From positions 1 through 21,441 of the forward strand of contig CAZKYX010000020.1 in assembly GCA_964557125.1 (NCBI GenBank): DNA of 21,441 nucleotides. The letters are read 5' to 3'. Position numbers and translations under genes: made by a program. Source of the stretch: CAZKYX01 sp964557125 (lineage in GTDB: Bacteria > Patescibacteriota > Microgenomatia > Levybacterales > GWA1-39-11). The notes below the pieces were generated by a model, which worked only from the letters and a program-made list of their open reading frames with translations, had not been told where the DNA came from and did no database searches. Shown piece after piece: positions 1 to 6,564 of this stretch (the first letter of the stretch is position 1; each line of letters opens with the position of its first letter).

Positions 1-97
1 ATTACTGAAGAGAATTATACTCCGAATGGATTCAAAATTAAACTATGAGTCTTTAAATTAGGTTGTCCTCCAAGAGGACTAGCTATTTCATAGCGGC

Positions 98-132
98 GTA
101 GGTGATAGGTTGTAGGTTGTAGTAGGTAGGAT
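98..132. repeat. Degenerate heptad array A (GTAGGTN-type)
   Basis: Five consecutive 7-nt units in exact register, consensus GTAGGTT (units include GTAGGTG and ATAGGTT). It lies just downstream of the tRNA-Tyr 3' end. The same TAGGT core recurs in the array at 8013-8047. No gene is visible in 1-97 apart from a short perfect hairpin at 65-79 with a 6-bp stem. Confidence 0.7.
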
Positions 133-133
133 A

Positions 134-186
134 TGTGCTGGAGATAAGAAAATCTTGTCTCCAGAGTGGAATCTGTGCTGGAGATA
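134..186. repeat. 13-bp direct repeat of the tRNA 3' end, with hairpin
   Basis: The 13-mer TGTGCTGGAGATA occurs at 134-146 and again at 174-186, where it covers the 3' end of the tRNA-Tyr gene. The first copy also forms one arm of a 12-bp hairpin (138-149 with 153-164, one G-T pair, 3-nt loop). No U-run follows the hairpin on the tRNA strand, so it is not a classic terminator. It could help define the tRNA 3' end, or be an attachment-site-like scar. No integrase is seen nearby. Confidence 0.5.
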
Positions 187-260
187 GGATTCGAACCTAT
201 GTAGCCCGTACGGGCGACAGATTTACAGTCTGTTACGATTGACCGCTCCGTCACTCCAGC
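176..260 (-). tRNA. tRNA-Tyr (anticodon GTA)
   Basis: Class II tRNA read on minus. The 7-bp acceptor arms (254-260 and 177-183) pair perfectly as GCTGGAG with CTCCAGC. The anticodon stem ACAGA/TCTGT encloses the loop CTGTAAA, giving anticodon GTA for tyrosine. A long variable arm follows, as expected of bacterial tRNA-Tyr, and the T arm contains GGTTCGAATCC. The discriminator is A at 176. The next bases are CAG, so the CCA end is not encoded and must be added after transcription. Confidence 0.95.
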
Positions 261-305
261 AACAAGTGATATTTTACTAGATTTGAGTCAAAATAGGAAG
301 CTGAG

Positions 306-959
306 TTATAAAATTGGGGCGATCTGAAAAGTAACTGTCGGAATAGAAATATCTGGAAAATATTCATATTCCGCTTCAATGCCAACAATCCCAGTAGGTA
401 GTGTGTACCCGCCTTTACCATTTCTATACTTTCCAGTACTTTTCAATAAGTCTTCGCGGAAAAGTGAAAGCGGCGCATTCTTACCTGACATAAGCTCTAA
501 AATCTTGCCCCACCCCTCAACTTGGCCTCTGAGATATGCCTTATAAGCTTCGTTCTGACTATAGAAAAAAATATCTTCTATCTGTTCCCAACCTTTTTCG
601 TAATTCTTTGTGATAGGCACCGTTTGTGCGACTGATATTTTTGGCCCAGTAAGAATTTTGACATCCATCAATCTGTTAAGAACAACTTGTGACTCTGCAA
701 ACAATTGTATTCCAGCTACAATACCTGCGTCAAAATTATGTGCAGCATTATGAGTATTTTCGTACTTAACAGCAATTCCTAAATTATCGTAAGCATTAAC
801 AATATAATAAAAATCTGAAAGTGGAGAATCAGCTACAGTTTCAATGGCATAGAGCTCTTTTTTATAGCCAAGAAGGAGCGAATTGGTAAACATTTGACGG
901 GCAGTTCTTTTTTTCTGGATAAGCGCTTCTGCGTTTGGCAGACTTCTTTCCTGCGTCAT
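306..959 (-). CDS. Unknown 217-aa protein
   Basis: I do not recognise a family. The protein has no clear signal peptide or membrane segment and reads as a soluble mixed alpha/beta protein. The N-terminal third is helical and basic, and the last 45 residues are rich in beta-forming residues. A TTG eight codons further upstream could extend the frame. I chose ATG 959 because a TATAAT box (966-971) ends only 6 nt before it, with a TTGTAA -35 element 18 nt further up. That suggests a leaderless mRNA starting at this ATG and puts the longer start inside the promoter. No Shine-Dalgarno sequence precedes either start. Confidence 0.75.
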   Translation of the reverse strand: MTQERSLPNAEALIQKKRTARQMFTNSLLLGYKKELYAIETVADSPLSDFYYIVNAYDNLGIAVKYENTHNAAHNFDAGIVAGIQLFAESQVVLNRLMDVKILTGPKISVAQTVPITKNYEKGWEQIEDIFFYSQNEAYKAYLRGQVEGWGKILELMSGKNAPLSLFREDLLKSTGKYRNGKGGYTLPTGIVGIEAEYEYFPDISIPTVTFQIAPIL

Positions 960-965
960 GCATGC

Positions 966-995
966 ATTATATACAAAACTCAATAGAATTTACAA
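966..995 (-). promoter_or_regulatory. Promoter of the 217-aa gene, leaderless type
   Basis: On minus: TTGTAA (990-995), an 18-nt spacer, TATAAT (966-971), then 6 nt to ATG at 959. Initiation 6-7 nt after the -10 box would fall on the A of the start codon. Confidence 0.6.
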
Positions 996-1119
996 AAAAC
1001 ACCTTTGTTTAACTCCGGTTAAGAACCTATAATATCAATTTATACCTAGAATGTGCCACTTAACTCTACTACTTTAGGCCTGTGGACAACTTGTGCATAA
1101 AACATACTATGGGAGGCAG

Positions 1120-1224
1120 CTATAAACTATGAGCTGTATACAGTATATAGTATATGGTATTTAATATGAATTAAGCTCAAATTTTCGGAATACTATATAC
1201 AATATACTTGATACTAAATACTTA
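1120..1224. repeat. Inverted pair of heptad arrays F and G
   Basis: Array F (1120-1168) has seven 7-nt units such as CTGTATA and TAGTATA. Array G (1190-1224) has five units of the form ATACNNN. G reads as the reverse complement of F: 1136-1153 pairs with 1190-1207 at 16 of 18 positions, so the pair can form a long hairpin with a 36-nt loop. G overlaps the stop codon of the 160-aa gene (1222-1224). Only 21 nt separate the two arrays. Confidence 0.75.
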
Positions 1225-1704
1225 CTTCTTGGGTGTTGGGGTCTTGTAAGATGTCTTCGCGGGGTCTTTTTTAACTGTTTTTGCAGGCGTAACAGTTGCA
1301 GTAACCGTAGGGGTTGGATTTGCCGTAACTGGTCCCATCTCAACTATCTTATTGGCACTTGGTCTATACAATACTGCTTTCTTATATCCTGCGTATATAA
1401 GCACCTTGTCTCCATTTTGTGCATTTTTAAAAAAAGGCTGGGCTGACAGCTTGCTAACGTCTGTTACGGTTGCAACTTGTGGTGTATCTGAGGGCAAAAC
1501 AGCGATTGCACCTACTTTAGCTACAACCTCTGCCACTTCCTTTTCAGGAGTCAGCTTTGCGGTTTTTTCACCCAACACTTGACCTTTGACGAGAAAAAAA
1601 CTAAATGTCCCCCCTGCTCCAACAAGAACAGACAGCACCACTATACCCGCTATCAATTTTGTTGGTATCGCCTTTCTAACTTCTACTTCTTTTTTCTTGG
1701 GCAT
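1222..1704 (-). CDS. Membrane-anchored protein with an FF-GD-IY-type beta domain
   Basis: 160 aa from ATG 1704. A basic N-terminus (MPKKKEVEVRK) is followed by one transmembrane segment (about 17-40) and an extracytoplasmic domain (about 58-127). That domain contains QPFFKNAQNGDKVLIY and a later LYRP motif. It ends in a Thr/Pro/Lys-rich tail. The same domain occurs at residues 112-177 of the 310-aa LytR_C protein at 4689-5621, so the two are paralogues in this region. I know of no characterised function; a small beta-sandwich at the wall side of the membrane is an inference. ATG 1713 is also in frame, but it overlaps the -10 box, so 1704 is preferred. Confidence 0.85.
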   Translation of the reverse strand: MPKKKEVEVRKAIPTKLIAGIVVLSVLVGAGGTFSFFLVKGQVLGEKTAKLTPEKEVAEVVAKVGAIAVLPSDTPQVATVTDVSKLSAQPFFKNAQNGDKVLIYAGYKKAVLYRPSANKIVEMGPVTANPTPTVTATVTPAKTVKKDPAKTSYKTPTPKK

Positions 1705-1711
1705 ATTTACC

Positions 1712-1741
1712 ATTATGCAGGAATAGTAATTTTTCTGTCAA
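1712..1741 (-). promoter_or_regulatory. Promoter of the 160-aa membrane protein, leaderless type
   Basis: On minus: a perfect TTGACA (1736-1741), an 18-nt spacer, CATAAT (1712-1717), then 7 nt to ATG 1704. The -10 box covers the alternative ATG at 1713, which argues against that start. No Shine-Dalgarno sequence is present. Confidence 0.75.
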
Positions 1742-1748
1742 GAATATT

Positions 1749-1811
1749 GGGTTTCGGGTTGCGGGCGCTGCCCAGAGGGCTCTGCCCGGCGGGTTTTAGG
1801 TTTTAGACAAA
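1749..1811. repeat. GC-rich heptad array N
   Basis: Nine 7-nt units in register, mostly GGGNNNN (for example GGGTTTC, GGGTTGC, GGGCTCT), alternating with complementary GCCC units so that several short hairpins can form. It sits between two divergent genes in otherwise AT-rich DNA. Positions 1771-1793 match 5050-5072, inside a coding sequence, at about 19 of 23 positions. Confidence 0.7.
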
Positions 1812-1835
1812 AAAAGATTCCTTAATACATAATTC

Positions 1836-1863
1836 TTGATTCTTTATTCTATTTAGCTAATAC
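1836..1863 (+). promoter_or_regulatory. Promoter of the 923-aa surface protein
   Basis: TTGATT (1836-1841), a 16-nt spacer, TAATAC (1858-1863), then 8 nt to ATG 1872. The spacing again fits a leaderless or near-leaderless transcript, and no Shine-Dalgarno sequence is present. Confidence 0.5.
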
Positions 1864-1871
1864 TTATAGAT

Positions 1872-4643
1872 ATGAAACGATTCTCTGCTCTTATCCAGCT
1901 TCTGGTTTTATTTACTTTTTACTTTCAATTTGTACCTTTCATGGCACATGCAGGAGAATTGACACCAGCCTTTGTAAGGCTTGAGAGGCAAAAGGCAATT
2001 ACGACAACCGGAGGAACTGTATGTGCTCAAACGCCTTCATCTGACAATGGTACCGAAACCTCAGTGCAAGTAATATTTCCCACGACCTTCACCGTCAACT
2101 CTACAGCTTCAAATTGGACGGTGACCACATCTGACTTGCCGAGCGGAGGTACAGCATGGCCCAGTATTGGCACGGCAACGGCTGTGAATGGTCAAATAGT
2201 CACTTTCCCAAGTAGTAATTTGTCTACAAGCACTCTTTACTGCTTCAATTTTTCGGGCACAAGCACCCTCACAACAGGAAGTGCCGGAAACGACCTTGAA
2301 GGAACTATTAGAACAAGAACTGCCGGAAATACAACAATTGATTCAATTGTCTATGGCTTGTCTATCGTTTCAAACGACCAAATTAGCGTCACAGCTACCG
2401 TTCCTGCGCAACCAACTGACTATCAAGCTCTTATGGAGCTAACCTCTCCTGCAAATACCACATTTCCGCAAAATACGACTCTTGACTACACGCTTACCTA
2501 TGGCACGACCCTCTCACATGCAACAAATATTGTCGTTGAAGCTAGTTGGAGTCTTGGTACTATTCAAGGCTCGGGAACTCCAACCGTTGCAGTCCTTGAT
2601 TATGTTGTGGGGAGCGCTTCAAATGGATACAATAGCACTCCTCCGGTCGTTGATATTACGAATAGAACTATCAGCTGGACTATATCAGCATTTCCCGGTA
2701 CCACGAGTGGACAGACTGTTACGTTTCAACTCAAAACAAATGCTTCATACACCGGGAGTCTTCCTGTTGATTTTACCGTAAGCGGGAGAGTTCAGGGACC
2801 TGGCACAGTTACGTCTGATTCTGACGTCACCTCCACCTATCAGTACAATTTTGGAGCAACACCAACACCAACACAGCACCAAAATGTGGGCGGCCCTGGC
2901 GATGGAAGGTCTGATGGTAGGTCTGACGGAAGATCTGATAACCAATCAGAGACGTCCTCAGAAGAGTTAAAAATCATCACTATTGAGGTAAGAAGTATCA
3001 GTTCATCTCAAGCTGCCATCTTTGTCAAAACCAATAAAGCTGCAACTGTTGCCCTCTCTTACGGAACAGACTTGAAAAACTTGAACAAGAAAGTGTCAGG
3101 CACCACAAGCTCAAATCAACATCTATTAGTTTTGGACAAGCTAACTCCTGATACCACTTATTTTTTCAAAGTAGAAGCTACTTCGAATGGCAAACGAGTC
3201 ACATCTGAATTCTTTTCCTTTAGAACCGCAAAATCATCTACGCCCCCCACTATTAAAACTGATTCTGTTCTTATTTATAGTGGAGATCTAATTCTTTTTG
3301 ATGCGTATAGGGGTGTTACTCAACCAACAAATCTGGTTAATACGGTTGTCATTCCAATAAACACTCCGTACAGCTTTAAATTCATTGTTAACGATAGTGA
3401 GCAAATAAAAAGCATTGAAGCAATTATTCGGGGCGATAAGGTGCTTGGAATCGATAACACTTCTGAATTTGAACCGAACTCTGATACTGTCTCAATTGCA
3501 GAAATAACGAATGGCCAATATTTTGGAAGGCTAAATTCAAAAAATACTGCTGGAACCTATCAGCTCGTTATGAAAGTGAGTGACTATTACGGCAATGTCA
3601 TAGAGCAACCACTCGCCCGTCTGATTGTGACACAACCCATGACGATTGTCAGAAGTGACAATAAAAAAGGAGTAGAAAATGCAGAAATAACGATTTACTA
3701 CTACAACCCGCGTCTTAAAGTATATGAGCTACTCTCTCCAAGTGTACTAGCGATAAAAAATCCCAGTCACACAGAGCCCGATGGAAGCGTACCACTTGTG
3801 CTACCGCAGGGACAATACAGAGCTGACATTGAGGCAATTGGATTCGAAAGCAAAACAGTGCAATTTATAATTGGAGCAGATGCAGGAGAAGTCTACCCCT
3901 TTATCGAGCTCAAAAAATTACCTTTTAGAATCAGCTTTCTATTTCAAAAATACTCACAAACAATAGACGATATACTTCATGCTACACGTCAATTTACCCA
4001 TAATTTACGTATTTCGATTCGCTTCTTTGAATTAATGGCAGTCACAACACTCTCTGCTTTTGTCTTTATTACGCTTCTGTCTTCATCAAGCCGTTTTTCA
4101 ATTCCCTTCTTGCTACTTGGCTGGTATGCGCTATACCATATTATGTTTGTTTTGAAGAAAATTGAATACAAGGATATCGTTCAGGGAAAAGTAATTGATG
4201 CATCGACCCAAAAACCTCTACAACACGCAATGGTATATATAACATCTACAGCTGGCAAAATCTTTGCTCATGTATCTACCAATCAGTTTGGCGAATTTTA
4301 CTCAAAAGCACCCCAGCATTCTGCAAAAATATCTCTTTCAAAAAAGGGCTTTAGAAATCTTTCAAAAAGTATTTCTGAAAGTGAAACAAAAAAGAGCATT
4401 TTACTTCAAATGACTGCGCTCGCAAAACCAAAAACCCATATATTTGCGACTATTCACTGGTATATACGCTTTCTACTCGGCTCTTTATTTGAAGGCTTTA
4501 TGCTAGTAACATTGGTATTGGAAATACTACTTGGAATAGAATTTGGATTCTTGAAAGTTTCTCCTTTTGTAGCTATTTCTATTCTTAATCTTATTCTCTG
4601 GGCAGGATACATTCGACACGCAAAGGAAATGGATAAGGATTAA
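1872..4643 (+). CDS. Large multidomain surface protein with four C-terminal membrane segments
   Basis: 923 aa. It starts with a signal peptide (1-27, cleavage likely after MAHA). The N-terminal beta module (about 28-177, with a cysteine pair at 51 and 124) is clearly related to the same module in the 368-aa protein at 20036. A DUF11-like beta domain follows (about 190-330), then an Asp/Gly/Arg/Ser linker made of 12-nt DNA repeats (about 340-357). Next come an FN3-like domain (about 367-456, with LTPDTTYFFKVEA), a further beta domain, and a carboxypeptidase-regulatory-like domain (about 588-685). Two membrane segments (about 718-762) are followed by a second carboxypeptidase-regulatory-like domain (about 770-838, GKVIDASTQKPL) and two more membrane segments (about 868-914). 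No catalytic motif is visible. A wall or surface scaffold role is an inference. Confidence 0.85.
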   Translation: MKRFSALIQLLVLFTFYFQFVPFMAHAGELTPAFVRLERQKAITTTGGTVCAQTPSSDNGTETSVQVIFPTTFTVNSTASNWTVTTSDLPSGGTAWPSIGTATAVNGQIVTFPSSNLSTSTLYCFNFSGTSTLTTGSAGNDLEGTIRTRTAGNTTIDSIVYGLSIVSNDQISVTATVPAQPTDYQALMELTSPANTTFPQNTTLDYTLTYGTTLSHATNIVVEASWSLGTIQGSGTPTVAVLDYVVGSASNGYNSTPPVVDITNRTISWTISAFPGTTSGQTVTFQLKTNASYTGSLPVDFTVSGRVQGPGTVTSDSDVTSTYQYNFGATPTPTQHQNVGGPGDGRSDGRSDGRSDNQSETSSEELKIITIEVRSISSSQAAIFVKTNKAATVALSYGTDLKNLNKKVSGTTSSNQHLLVLDKLTPDTTYFFKVEATSNGKRVTSEFFSFRTAKSSTPPTIKTDSVLIYSGDLILFDAYRGVTQPTNLVNTVVIPINTPYSFKFIVNDSEQIKSIEAIIRGDKVLGIDNTSEFEPNSDTVSIAEITNGQYFGRLNSKNTAGTYQLVMKVSDYYGNVIEQPLARLIVTQPMTIVRSDNKKGVENAEITIYYYNPRLKVYELLSPSVLAIKNPSHTEPDGSVPLVLPQGQYRADIEAIGFESKTVQFIIGADAGEVYPFIELKKLPFRISFLFQKYSQTIDDILHATRQFTHNLRISIRFFELMAVTTLSAFVFITLLSSSSRFSIPFLLLGWYALYHIMFVLKKIEYKDIVQGKVIDASTQKPLQHAMVYITSTAGKIFAHVSTNQFGEFYSKAPQHSAKISLSKKGFRNLSKSISESETKKSILLQMTALAKPKTHIFATIHWYIRFLLGSLFEGFMLVTLVLEILLGIEFGFLKVSPFVAISILNLILWAGYIRHAKEMDKD

Positions 4644-4650
4644 TACTGAA

Positions 4651-4685
4651 TGGTTAACTGTAAATTGTTAAATGTTAATTGTTAA
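4651..4685. repeat. Heptad array L (NNGTTAA)
   Basis: Five 7-nt units in register (for example TGGTTAA and TTGTTAA), filling the space between two convergent genes. It ends 3 nt before the stop codon of the minus-strand gene. No GC-rich terminator is present here. Confidence 0.7.
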
Positions 4686-4688
4686 TTA

Positions 4689-5621
4689 CTATTTATAATC
4701 AGTTCCGAGAATGACAAGAACATCAGCATTGGATGGTTTTAACTCAGCTGCGGGCAATGCTGAGACCTTACCACCGACAAGCTTGGCAATTGCATCTGCT
4801 TTTACCTTCCCACCCCCAGTATCAATTACAACCGTTGTATCGTAATCTGAAGACTTTGCATTGTCCCTGTCAACTACCGTAATCGCATTATTCTTTGCCT
4901 TGATATTAGCCTCGGCAGTCTTTGTTAGCCCAACTTTTGTGGTCCCATTCAATATAATAACGTCTATTTCTTGTCCTTTTGTAGGCGTTGGTGTAACGCT
5001 TGGAGTAATTAATACTTCTGGAGTTGGTGAGGTTGAATTTAAGGTGTCACCCAGAGGGCGCGGCTCCGCGGGAGATTGTTCCGGATTTACATTAATTGGC
5101 GCAACGTTAATAAGCATGTTGTCTGTTGGGCGATACAAATATGCCATTTGCGTGCTTCCATAAATAATTACCCTGTCTCCATTCTTTGCATTCCTAAAGA
5201 ATGGTTGATCGACAAGCTTCTCAAAGTTTGTTACTGTCGCAACTGTTGGCGTCTCACCTTTTGGAAGTTGAATAAGCTTTCCCACCTTATCAAGCAGCTT
5301 CTGGGTTTCCTTAGCATTTTGTGGAGTATCTCCTGTCTGAGCTGCTTTTCGTGACTCATCGTACTTCATATAAAAGAAGATTGATGCACCAATTGTTATT
5401 CCCAACACAACAAAAAATAGAACGTATATTAATTTACGAGAGTTTTTCATGGAGAATTTAAATCTTTTCTTAGCTGTATCACCCTCAATCTGCTCAAGGC
5501 TTTCGACCAGTGAAATCTCTGCTTCTTTTTCCTGAACCTTTTCTTCCTTCTCTATTTTTTTGACTTTTTCTTCGGTCTCAGACTGAAAAAAGGACTGTTT
5601 TTTGCGGGCAGCTTTTGTCAT
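4689..5621 (-). CDS. Single-pass membrane protein with FF-GD-IY domain and LytR_C domain
   Basis: 310 aa. The cytoplasmic N-terminus (1-62) is charged, Glu/Lys-rich and probably coiled coil. It is followed by a transmembrane segment (about 64-86) and the FF-GD-IY-type domain (about 112-177, PFFRNAKNGDRVIIY, then LYRP). A Pro/Thr-rich linker (about 180-216) leads to a LytR_C domain (about 218-309) beginning VIILNGTTKVG and ending VLVILGTDYK. In the LytR-CpsA-Psr family this domain accompanies a phosphotransferase domain, but that catalytic domain is absent here, so a wall-binding or scaffold role is more likely. A GC-rich block at 5050-5072 encodes part of the linker. It is the third of three minus-strand envelope genes and has its own promoter. 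Confidence 0.88.
   Translation of the reverse strand: MTKAARKKQSFFQSETEEKVKKIEKEEKVQEKEAEISLVESLEQIEGDTAKKRFKFSMKNSRKLIYVLFFVVLGITIGASIFFYMKYDESRKAAQTGDTPQNAKETQKLLDKVGKLIQLPKGETPTVATVTNFEKLVDQPFFRNAKNGDRVIIYGSTQMAYLYRPTDNMLINVAPINVNPEQSPAEPRPLGDTLNSTSPTPEVLITPSVTPTPTKGQEIDVIILNGTTKVGLTKTAEANIKAKNNAITVVDRDNAKSSDYDTTVVIDTGGGKVKADAIAKLVGGKVSALPAAELKPSNADVLVILGTDYK
5050..5072. repeat. GC-rich element inside the LytR_C gene
   Basis: A 23-bp block (CCCAGAGGGC, 10 nt, GGG) matches 1771-1793 in the intergenic GC-rich heptad array at about 19 of 23 positions with identical spacing. It encodes part of the Pro-rich linker in frame. It can fold on itself (GCGGCTCCGC) and stands out from the AT-rich surroundings. 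Confidence 0.5.
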
Positions 5622-5629
5622 ACTTTACC

Positions 5630-5659
5630 ATTGTAGCATCAACCCAAATTTCATGTCCA
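5630..5659 (-). promoter_or_regulatory. Promoter of the 310-aa LytR_C gene, leaderless type
   Basis: On minus: TGGACA (5654-5659), an 18-nt spacer, TACAAT (5630-5635), then 8 nt to ATG 5621. No Shine-Dalgarno sequence is present. Confidence 0.7.
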
Positions 5660-5691
5660 GAACTTTTTTCTTGAGAAATCAATGTGAAAAA

Positions 5692-6498
5692 CTACTCAGA
5701 CCCAAGAACAATTCTGATGGTGGCCTTTGAATCTTCTAATACACCCGCAACAGTAAGTTTTCCAAAGTCTTTCTCCAAGTCTTTAAAGAGTTCGGTTGTA
5801 TCAGGTGCTCCTTCCGGTACAAAAACTTGCGTTGTAGATACATTTTCTTGCGCATTTCCCACGCTAGCAACTTCATATCCAAGTGCCTCAAGCTTGGTTC
5901 TAGCTCGGGCAGCTTCTCCGGATTTACCGCTTCCATTCAGAACTTCAAATACCCAGTCTTCTCGCTGTAATAAGGCAACAGTAGGCTCCACTGTCGGTAC
6001 AACCACCTGAGTTGATTGTTCCTTCACCTTCTCCTTTTGCGCACTGCTTGTTGACTGCAGAATAGCAAACCCGACCCCGGCGGTAACAACAACGGTAACG
6101 ATAAATACAACAGCCCCCAATACAAATAATTTTTTGTTGTTTTTTTCAACTTTCGGCAGCTGTTCTTCTGGACTTGAGAACATTTTAGGCTTTTTTGCCT
6201 CGAATTCATCTACTTCAGGTTCTGATGTCACTGGTTGGGTTGAAATATCAGGCTCCTCACTTGTTTGAGCTGGGATTACCTCACTGTCAAGGATTTTGTC
6301 TTCCGGAGGCGAATCATGTTCGAGTTGTGCAATAGCATTATCAACAGCTGAAATTGCTTCCTTTTTCTTGTCAAAAGATTCTACCTGAGGCGTACTTTTT
6401 TCCTCTTGTACTTCTAACACGCTCTCACTTATCTTTTCTGGACTTTTTTTTGGTGTGCTTTTAAGTCTCGTGACTTTTTTTGTGGCAGCTTTTTTCAT
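5692..6498 (-). CDS. Single-pass membrane protein with C-terminal LytR_C domain
   Basis: 268 aa from ATG 6498. A Lys-rich start (MKKAATKKVTRLK) and a long acidic, low-complexity cytoplasmic region (to about 122) precede one transmembrane segment (about 124-147). A linker and a LytR_C domain follow (about 182-266, WVFEVLNGSGKSGEA, ending IRIVLGSE). It lacks the FF-GD-IY domain of its downstream neighbour. The open frame continues upstream to a TTG at 6564 that overlaps the stop codon of the serine hydrolase gene. I reject that start because the extra 22 residues look untypical and a promoter (6537-6564) lies inside them. The Lys-rich start matches the style of the neighbouring anchors. Confidence 0.82.
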   Translation of the reverse strand: MKKAATKKVTRLKSTPKKSPEKISESVLEVQEEKSTPQVESFDKKKEAISAVDNAIAQLEHDSPPEDKILDSEVIPAQTSEEPDISTQPVTSEPEVDEFEAKKPKMFSSPEEQLPKVEKNNKKLFVLGAVVFIVTVVVTAGVGFAILQSTSSAQKEKVKEQSTQVVVPTVEPTVALLQREDWVFEVLNGSGKSGEAARARTKLEALGYEVASVGNAQENVSTTQVFVPEGAPDTTELFKDLEKDFGKLTVAGVLEDSKATIRIVLGSE

Positions 6499-6536
6499 TG
6501 TTAAGAAACTTTGTAAAATATTACTTTCCTCTCTAA

Positions 6537-6564
6537 GTATTACGCAATAAGAAGAAACGGTCAA
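6537..6564 (-). promoter_or_regulatory. Promoter overlapping the end of the serine hydrolase gene
   Basis: On minus: TTGACC (6559-6564), a 16-nt spacer, TAATAC (6537-6542). The -35 box shares its TGA with the upstream stop codon. The leader to ATG 6498 would be about 30 nt and contains a purine-rich AGAGAGGAAAG, too far from the ATG to be a good ribosome binding site. Confidence 0.4.

Noticed and set aside
15..254. 79-aa minus-strand frame at the left edge
   Set aside because: Its first third is the tRNA-Tyr gene read as protein and the rest runs through a heptad array. Not a gene.
1161..1343. 60-aa minus-strand Arg/Leu/Gln-rich frame
   Set aside because: It overlaps the 160-aa membrane protein in another frame and a repeat array; its composition is that of a shadow frame.
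6498..6564. TTG start of the 268-aa LytR_C gene overlapping the upstream TGA (translational coupling)
   Set aside because: The extra 22 residues do not look like the Lys-rich anchors of neighbours and contain a plausible promoter. ATG 6498 is favoured, though not proven.
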